Assembly (NCBI GenBank): GCA_009691715.1
Contig: SIAN01000015.1
Coordinates: 1-64,000, forward strand
Reading direction: 5' to 3'
DNA length: 64,000 nt
From: Planctomycetota bacterium
GTDB lineage: Bacteria; Planctomycetota; B15-G4; SIAN01
Shown: piece by piece, positions 59,563-64,000 of the stretch
How positions within the stretch are numbered: the first letter of the stretch is position 1
Layout of the letters: each line of letters opens with the position of its first letter
Notes under the pieces: generated by a model
Told to the model about the DNA's origin: nothing
The model's input: the letters and a program-made list of their open reading frames with translations, nothing else
Database searches by the model: none
Position numbers and translations under genes: made by a program

Positions 59563-60801
59563 ATGCGCTTGCTGATGAATCGGCTGATCCGCCTGACGTC
59601 GTCGTTTGGCTTCGTCGCTGTGATCCTGCTGTTCCTTTTCTTGCTGACCTGGCTGGGAACGTTGGAGCAGATCGAGTTTGGGCTCTACGAGACGCAGAAG
59701 AAGTACTTCGAGTCGTACTTCCTCGTGCATGAAGCCGGACCGTGGGCGGTGCAGCTGCCGTGGGCCGATGCGGGGTCGAAGCCGCTGATGACGCTGCCGG
59801 CGATCCCGATCCCGTTGCCGGGCGTGAATCTGCTGCTGACGCTGCTGATGGTGAACCTGGTCTGCGGCGGCATCGTGCGGCTGCGGAAGGACTTCGCCCG
59901 CGCGGGCATCTTGGTGACGCATCTCGGCATGGTGCTGATGCTGGGGGCGGGGTTCGTGAAGTTCCGCTGGTCGCACGAAGGAATGCTGCATGTCGAACCG
60001 GGCCAGTCGAACCGCCACTACTTCTCGTTCCACGACTGGGACGTGACGATTCGCGACGCCGCCGCGACCGGCCGCGTGACGGAGCACGTGATCCCCGGCG
60101 AAGAGTGGCGCGACCTCGTCAAGGGAACTCGCCGCTTCACCAGCGACGTGCTGCCGTTCGACCTGCTGATCACCAAGACGTTCAAGAACTGCAACGTGTT
60201 GCCGCAGGGGCCCATGTTCAAGGGCGACGGACCGGTCATCGACCGCTACGTCGTCAAGGCGATGCCGCCCGATACCGAGAACGAGCGCAACGCCCCCGGC
60301 GCCTACGTGACGATCGCGGAGAAGGCGACCGGACGGCAGATCGACGGGATCGTCTGGGCATTCGAGAGGCAGCCGCTCACCGTCCTGGCGGGCGGCAAGC
60401 AGTGGTTGATCGAGCTCGGTCGGCGCCGCTACGAACTGCCGTTCGACGTGCGTCTCGAGAAGATCTTCGTCGAGTTCCATCCTGGAACGGCGAGCCCGCG
60501 GACGTTCTGGAGCAACATCACCAAGATCGAAGGCTCGCAGCAGCAAGCGATGAGAATCACGATGAACGAGCCGCTTCGTCACACCGGCTACATCCTGTTC
60601 CAGACCGGCTGGGGGCCGCAAACGCGCCCGCTGCCCGCGAATCTCTTCTCCGAGTTCACGGTGGTCGAGAATCCGTCCGATCAGTGGCCGAAGTGGTCAT
60701 GCTTCGTCATCGGGATTGGGCTCTTGTTCCATTTCTGCATGCGCCTCTGGAAGTACATCACCTCGTCGCGCCGGCTCGCCGCCGCGTCGGCCAAGGATTG
60801 A
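59563..60801 (+). CDS. resB: ResB-like cytochrome c biogenesis protein
   Basis: The 412-residue protein has a first transmembrane segment (SSFGFVAVILLFLFLLTWLG) followed by TLEQIEFGLYETQKKYFESY, two more segments (PGVNLLLTLLMVNLVCGGIV; GILVTHLGMVLMLGAGFV), a large periplasmic domain and a last segment (WSCFVIGIGLLFHFCMRL). This is the ResB/Ccs1 layout of system II cytochrome c maturation, which with CcsA exports heme and attaches it to apocytochromes. ATG 59563 is preferred because GAGGG lies seven bases upstream; ATG 59557 is too close to it. It stands between the duplicated-domain lipoprotein and CcsA genes. Confidence 0.88.
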   Translation: MRLLMNRLIRLTSSFGFVAVILLFLFLLTWLGTLEQIEFGLYETQKKYFESYFLVHEAGPWAVQLPWADAGSKPLMTLPAIPIPLPGVNLLLTLLMVNLVCGGIVRLRKDFARAGILVTHLGMVLMLGAGFVKFRWSHEGMLHVEPGQSNRHYFSFHDWDVTIRDAAATGRVTEHVIPGEEWRDLVKGTRRFTSDVLPFDLLITKTFKNCNVLPQGPMFKGDGPVIDRYVVKAMPPDTENERNAPGAYVTIAEKATGRQIDGIVWAFERQPLTVLAGGKQWLIELGRRRYELPFDVRLEKIFVEFHPGTASPRTFWSNITKIEGSQQQAMRITMNEPLRHTGYILFQTGWGPQTRPLPANLFSEFTVVENPSDQWPKWSCFVIGIGLLFHFCMRLWKYITSSRRLAAASAKD

Positions 60802-60814
60802 GTGAGGGCTTGTC

Positions 60815-62908
60815 ATGAAGCACTTCGCCCGCTGGTCTGCTCCGATCGTCGCGTTGACCCTCTCCGTCGCGACGCTTCGCGCGCAGGAAGCGCCCGAGCG
60901 AGCGGCTGAACCGTCGCGCGGCGAAGCGTGGGACGAAGAGCTGGTCGCGATCGTTTCGCGCCTGCCGATCCAGGAGCAGGGGCGGGTCAAGCCGCTGTCA
61001 AGCTACGCGCGCTTCATGCTGATGCAGTTGAACGGGCGCGGCACCTTCACCCTGGTCGACGACAAAGGGACGGCTGACGGGGACGACGACACGAAGAGTT
61101 TGTTCGGGCCGGTCGAGTTCCTGCTCGATTGCGTGTTCTTCCCGACGCGGGCGCAGTCCTACCGCTGCTTCCAGCTGCAGACCTGGGAAGTGCTCGACGC
61201 GATCGGCATCGAGCGGATCGTCGGCCGCGGCAAACGCGATCGCTACAGCTACGACGAGCTCGAAGCGGGCCGGGAGCAACTCATTAAGCAGGCGCAGGCC
61301 ATGCGCCGCGACCCGATCAAGAGCGACGCGAAGAACCGGACCTACCTCGAAACGCAGGTCTTCCAACTCGCCACCAAGGTGAACGACTTCGAGGGGCTGA
61401 TGGCGACGCTCTCGTTCGCGATGAGCGATTTCGTCAAGGCGCCAGAGAGCGACGCGGTGCGTGAGCTACTTGGCGGCGACGGCGTGCGTTTCTCTGTGCT
61501 GCTCGAGAAGGGAAGCGACCTCACCGCGCTGCAGGCCTCGGCCGAGAACGACGCGACGCGCGAGTCGATCGCGCGGCTGCAGAACTTCGCCGAAGTCATG
61601 GCGAACTACTCGAGCCACCTCACGATCTGGCCGCCCGACGCGAAGCCGACGCCCAAGGTGCGCACATCGCTGTACAACGCCAGCCCGGCGGAAGTCAGCG
61701 CCGGCGGCAGCACGATCGAGACGTGGTACTCGCTGGCGGACGTGCACCAACGGGTCGGATTGGGCGACAAGACGCTGCTCGCGCTCCACCTGCCGGCAAT
61801 CGAGGCACTCGAGGAGGCGTGGGCGGCGCGGCCCGATCAGGCGCAAATGAAGGCGGCGCTAAAGCGTGCGGTCGATTCGCTGGTCGCGACGGCGACCGCG
61901 CGCGAGGAGTACCGAAAGATCGACAGCGAGATCGGCTACGTCCGCGCTGACCTCTTCTATTGGGCGCAGGTGCTCTACGTCCTTTGCTTCGTGGCGATCG
62001 CGATCGGCTGGTTGCTGCGCGGCGCGGAGAAGTACCACCGCGCGCTGCCGTGGGTGCTGACGGTTCCGCTGGCGCTGCAGATCGCGGCCATCGTCTGGCG
62101 CGGCTACCTGCGCGCGCGGCCGCCGGTCTCGAACCTCTACGAGACGATCCCCTTCATCACGGCGGCGGCGGTGCTCGTCTGTCTGGTGATCGAGTTCATC
62201 GATCGGCGGCGAGTCGCCGTGGTGGTGGCGGCGGCGCTCGGCGCCGCAGGACTGTTCCTGACCCAGCGCTACGAAGTGAAAGAGGCGTTCGAGCGCGGCA
62301 ACGAAACGATGCCGCAGCTGCAAGCGGTGCTCGACACCAACTTCTGGCTGTCGACCCACGTGACGACGGTCACGATCGGCTACTCGGCGGGGCTGCTGGC
62401 CGGAGTGCTCGGCGCGATCTACATCCTCGGCAGACTCTGCGGGCTCCGTCGCGGCGACGAGGCCTACTACAAATCGGTTGCAAAGATGGTCTACGGCGTG
62501 ATCTGCTTCGGGCTGCTGTTCAGTGTGGTCGGGACGATCCTGGGCGGCGTCTGGGCGAATGACTCGTGGGGCCGGTTCTGGGGCTGGGACCCCAAGGAAA
62601 ACGGCGCGCTGATGATCTGCTTGTGGGAGATCGCGCTGCTACACGGACGAATGGGCGGTTATCTGCGCGACCTCGGCATCTGCGCCGCGGCGGTCTTCGG
62701 CGCCAACATCGTGGTCTTCTCCTGGTGGGGAGTGAATCAGCTCGGCGTCGGCCTCCACGCGTACGGCGAGACCGATGGTGTCGACTTCTGGTTGTGGACC
62801 ACCTACGGCGTGATGACCCTGATCACCCTCGCCGGCATCTGGCTCGCATCCGAAGCCCGTGCCGCCCGCAAGGACTCCTCCGCGACGCCGACGGCGCCGA
62901 CGGCCTGA
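60815..62908 (+). CDS. ccsA: CcsA/CcmF-family heme lyase, with a long N-terminal periplasmic domain
   Basis: The 697-residue protein has a signal-like start, a large soluble N-terminal part (about 25-380, with LPIQEQGRVKPLSSYARFML) and then about eight transmembrane segments. The heme-handling WWD domain WGRFWGWDPKENGALMICLW lies at about 585-604, flanked by the conserved His residues of CcsA (LSTHVTTVTIGY; LGVGLHAYG). It completes system II with ResB for covalent heme attachment in the periplasm, which this organism needs for the c-heme proteins in this window. ATG 60815 has GAGG about eight bases upstream and follows resB by 13 bases. Confidence 0.93.
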   Translation: MKHFARWSAPIVALTLSVATLRAQEAPERAAEPSRGEAWDEELVAIVSRLPIQEQGRVKPLSSYARFMLMQLNGRGTFTLVDDKGTADGDDDTKSLFGPVEFLLDCVFFPTRAQSYRCFQLQTWEVLDAIGIERIVGRGKRDRYSYDELEAGREQLIKQAQAMRRDPIKSDAKNRTYLETQVFQLATKVNDFEGLMATLSFAMSDFVKAPESDAVRELLGGDGVRFSVLLEKGSDLTALQASAENDATRESIARLQNFAEVMANYSSHLTIWPPDAKPTPKVRTSLYNASPAEVSAGGSTIETWYSLADVHQRVGLGDKTLLALHLPAIEALEEAWAARPDQAQMKAALKRAVDSLVATATAREEYRKIDSEIGYVRADLFYWAQVLYVLCFVAIAIGWLLRGAEKYHRALPWVLTVPLALQIAAIVWRGYLRARPPVSNLYETIPFITAAAVLVCLVIEFIDRRRVAVVVAAALGAAGLFLTQRYEVKEAFERGNETMPQLQAVLDTNFWLSTHVTTVTIGYSAGLLAGVLGAIYILGRLCGLRRGDEAYYKSVAKMVYGVICFGLLFSVVGTILGGVWANDSWGRFWGWDPKENGALMICLWEIALLHGRMGGYLRDLGICAAAVFGANIVVFSWWGVNQLGVGLHAYGETDGVDFWLWTTYGVMTLITLAGIWLASEARAARKDSSATPTAPTA

Positions 62909-63646
62909 TCAGCGACGTTTCAGTTCGGCACCGAAGCGCCGCTCGTCTTCCGAGCGACGCGTCGGGTCGGAATGAAACCGCCGATCGTTCGACGCTCCGT
63001 GAACCTCGATGCAGGGTGGCGGCACGGGACCCAATGCACGGGCAGATGTGCCCCTGCGATTCCGCCGTAACTCTTGATCTGAAAAATAGTTAGCGATCGA
63101 GCCAACCGGTGTTTCGCAAGCTGGAAGCGGACGGTCGCAGGGGTGAGACGAGCTGAGCCGCGGCCGTCATTTCGGTTGCCTCGATTGAAGCGGCGGATGT
63201 GCGTCGATTGTTTGCCGAAAGGCGACGGTTTGCTCCCGAACTGAAACGCCGCGTGGGCGCCACCGCAATTTTCCCTCTTCGCCGCCAGGAGAAAGCGCTG
63301 CTATCGTCCCGCCCCGTCGGGCTGGGTAGCTCGGCGGAACAAGGTCCTGCGATTGCGATTGATGGCTCTCGTCTCGGTCTCCCGTGGTGCGCGCGCGGTC
63401 GCGATGCGACTGCAGTGCCGTCAATCCCACGAGTCCAAGATCGCGTCCATTCGCGTGAAAGCGTGACCCCCGTTTCGTCGAACTGCCCTGTGATGAGTTG
63501 CCGTCCAGTCGTATTGGCCGGTGAGTGGTCTTAAGCACACGCCCGTTGGGTTCTTGGATGCACGTTTGGCCACGCGAGTGGCCGTTAGGAATTGCGGCGC
63601 GGGCTGCCCAGCTCGCGGCCGCTGTCCGTTGACCGGAGACTGAAGA
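62909..63646. promoter_or_regulatory. Long intergenic leader upstream of the RRM gene
   Basis: These 738 bases hold no gene I can support. An AT-richer patch (63069-63095) stands out from the GC-rich background and may hold a promoter. A hairpin GGCCAC-GCGA-GTGGCC (63568-63583), with a GNRA tetraloop, lies 63 bases before the RRM start. Bacterial RRM genes are often cold-induced with long structured leaders, so a regulatory 5' region is plausible but unproven. A small RNA gene here cannot be excluded. Confidence 0.35.
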
Positions 63647-64000
63647 ATGGGCACGAAGTTGTATGTCGGAAACCTCCCGTACTCGACCACGAGCGAAGAG
63701 CTGAACCAGATGTTCGCAGCTCATGGCGGCGTGAAGAGCGCGGACGTGATCATGGACCGCGAGACCGGCCGCTCGAAGGGCTTCGGTTTCGTGGAAATGA
63801 CCACGGATGACGACGCCAAGAAGGCGATCGATGGACTGAACGGCCAGAAGATGAACGGCCGTCCTCTCACGGTCAACGAAGCCAAGCCGCGCGAAGATCG
63901 CGGCGGCGGCGGCGGCGGCGGCTTCCGTCCGCGTAGCGGCGGCGGCGGCGGCTTTGGCGGCGGCGGTGGTGGTGGCGGATTCGGCGGCGGCGGCGGCGGC
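63647..64000 (+). CDS. Glycine-rich RRM RNA-binding protein, cut by the window edge
   Basis: The visible 118 codons give a single RNA recognition motif: RNP2 KLYVGNLP (4-11) and RNP1 KGFGFVEM (44-51), ending in GRPLTVNEAKPRED. A Gly-rich tail with a few Arg and Phe (GGGGGGFRPRSGG and more) runs off the right edge. It binds single-stranded RNA and resembles the cold-inducible Rbp proteins of cyanobacteria and other phyla. ATG 63647 has GGAGA about eight bases upstream. Its leader is unusually long. Confidence 0.95.
   Translation, partial: MGTKLYVGNLPYSTTSEELNQMFAAHGGVKSADVIMDRETGRSKGFGFVEMTTDDDAKKAIDGLNGQKMNGRPLTVNEAKPREDRGGGGGGGFRPRSGGGGGFGGGGGGGGFGGGGGG

Noticed and set aside
476..62359. 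Many long open frames antisense to or overlapping clear genes (for example 476-1672, 3138-4727, 24141-26696, 36056-38923, 40830-44324, 50334-52715).
   Set aside because: They are the usual by-product of high GC, are rich in Arg/Ala/Pro/Gly, have no domains, and lie opposite genes with strong motifs.

Overview
The window comes from a very GC-rich Gram-negative bacterium. Its many lipoprotein and Tat signals, outer-membrane proteins (TonB receptor, OprO/P-type porin, TolC-like factor, OMPLA-type phospholipase), a DUF1592/DUF1552 secreted pair with planctomycete-type c-heme motifs, and several secreted alpha/alpha-toroid (squalene-cyclase-like) proteins point to Planctomycetota or a relative. 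That placement is an inference; no rRNA or marker gene is present. About 45 protein genes fill the window. I saw no tRNA, rRNA, CRISPR array, insertion sequence or prophage.

Layout. 0.4-4.7 kb (minus): a molybdopterin oxidoreductase with a fused FeS/NrfD membrane partner. 4.8-6.0 kb: the first secreted toroid protein. 6.0-7.6 kb (minus): a chromate-type pair, Fe/Mn superoxide dismutase plus rhodanese-ChrB. 7.8-11.0 kb (minus): a TraB-like lipoprotein coupled to a ClC channel with CBS and RCK-C domains. 11.1-11.8 kb: a nitroreductase. 11.8-20.8 kb (minus): the most interesting block. A VTC polyphosphate polymerase, DUF4956 membrane protein, HlyD-type adaptor, TolC-type outer-membrane factor and metallo-beta-lactamase-fold protein are packed end to end, followed by a phosphate-type porin and a lipoprotein, and preceded by a secreted protein. 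This looks like a possible polyphosphate synthesis and export device. 21.0-23.5 kb: two membrane proteins. 23.6-32.3 kb (minus): a HEAT-repeat protein, a two-component system and two secreted proteins. 32.5-34.3 kb: arsenite methyltransferase. 34.5-36.0 kb (minus): an aminotransferase with a histone-H1-like tail. 36.2-45.5 kb: TonB receptor, mono-heme protein, CBS protein, a PFOR remnant with a dihydroorotate-dehydrogenase-like enzyme, a metallopeptidase-like protein, RecQ and phospholipase A1. 46.0-48.4 kb: TRL lipoprotein, then a DGPF protein with an ECF sigma factor. 48.5-58.2 kb: two more toroid proteins around the DUF1592/DUF1552 pair and a bacilliredoxin. 58.4-62.9 kb: a system II cytochrome c maturation operon (duplicated-domain lipoprotein, ResB, CcsA). 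The right edge cuts a glycine-rich RRM protein.

A recurring oddity is lesions in otherwise well-preserved genes. Eight genes carry premature in-frame stops (nine stops: six TAG, two TGA, one TAA); one of these, the histidine kinase, also has a frameshift, and a ninth gene (CBS) has a deletion plus frameshift. These may be real decay, assembly error or (less likely) readthrough. Two families of palindromic elements also occur between genes.
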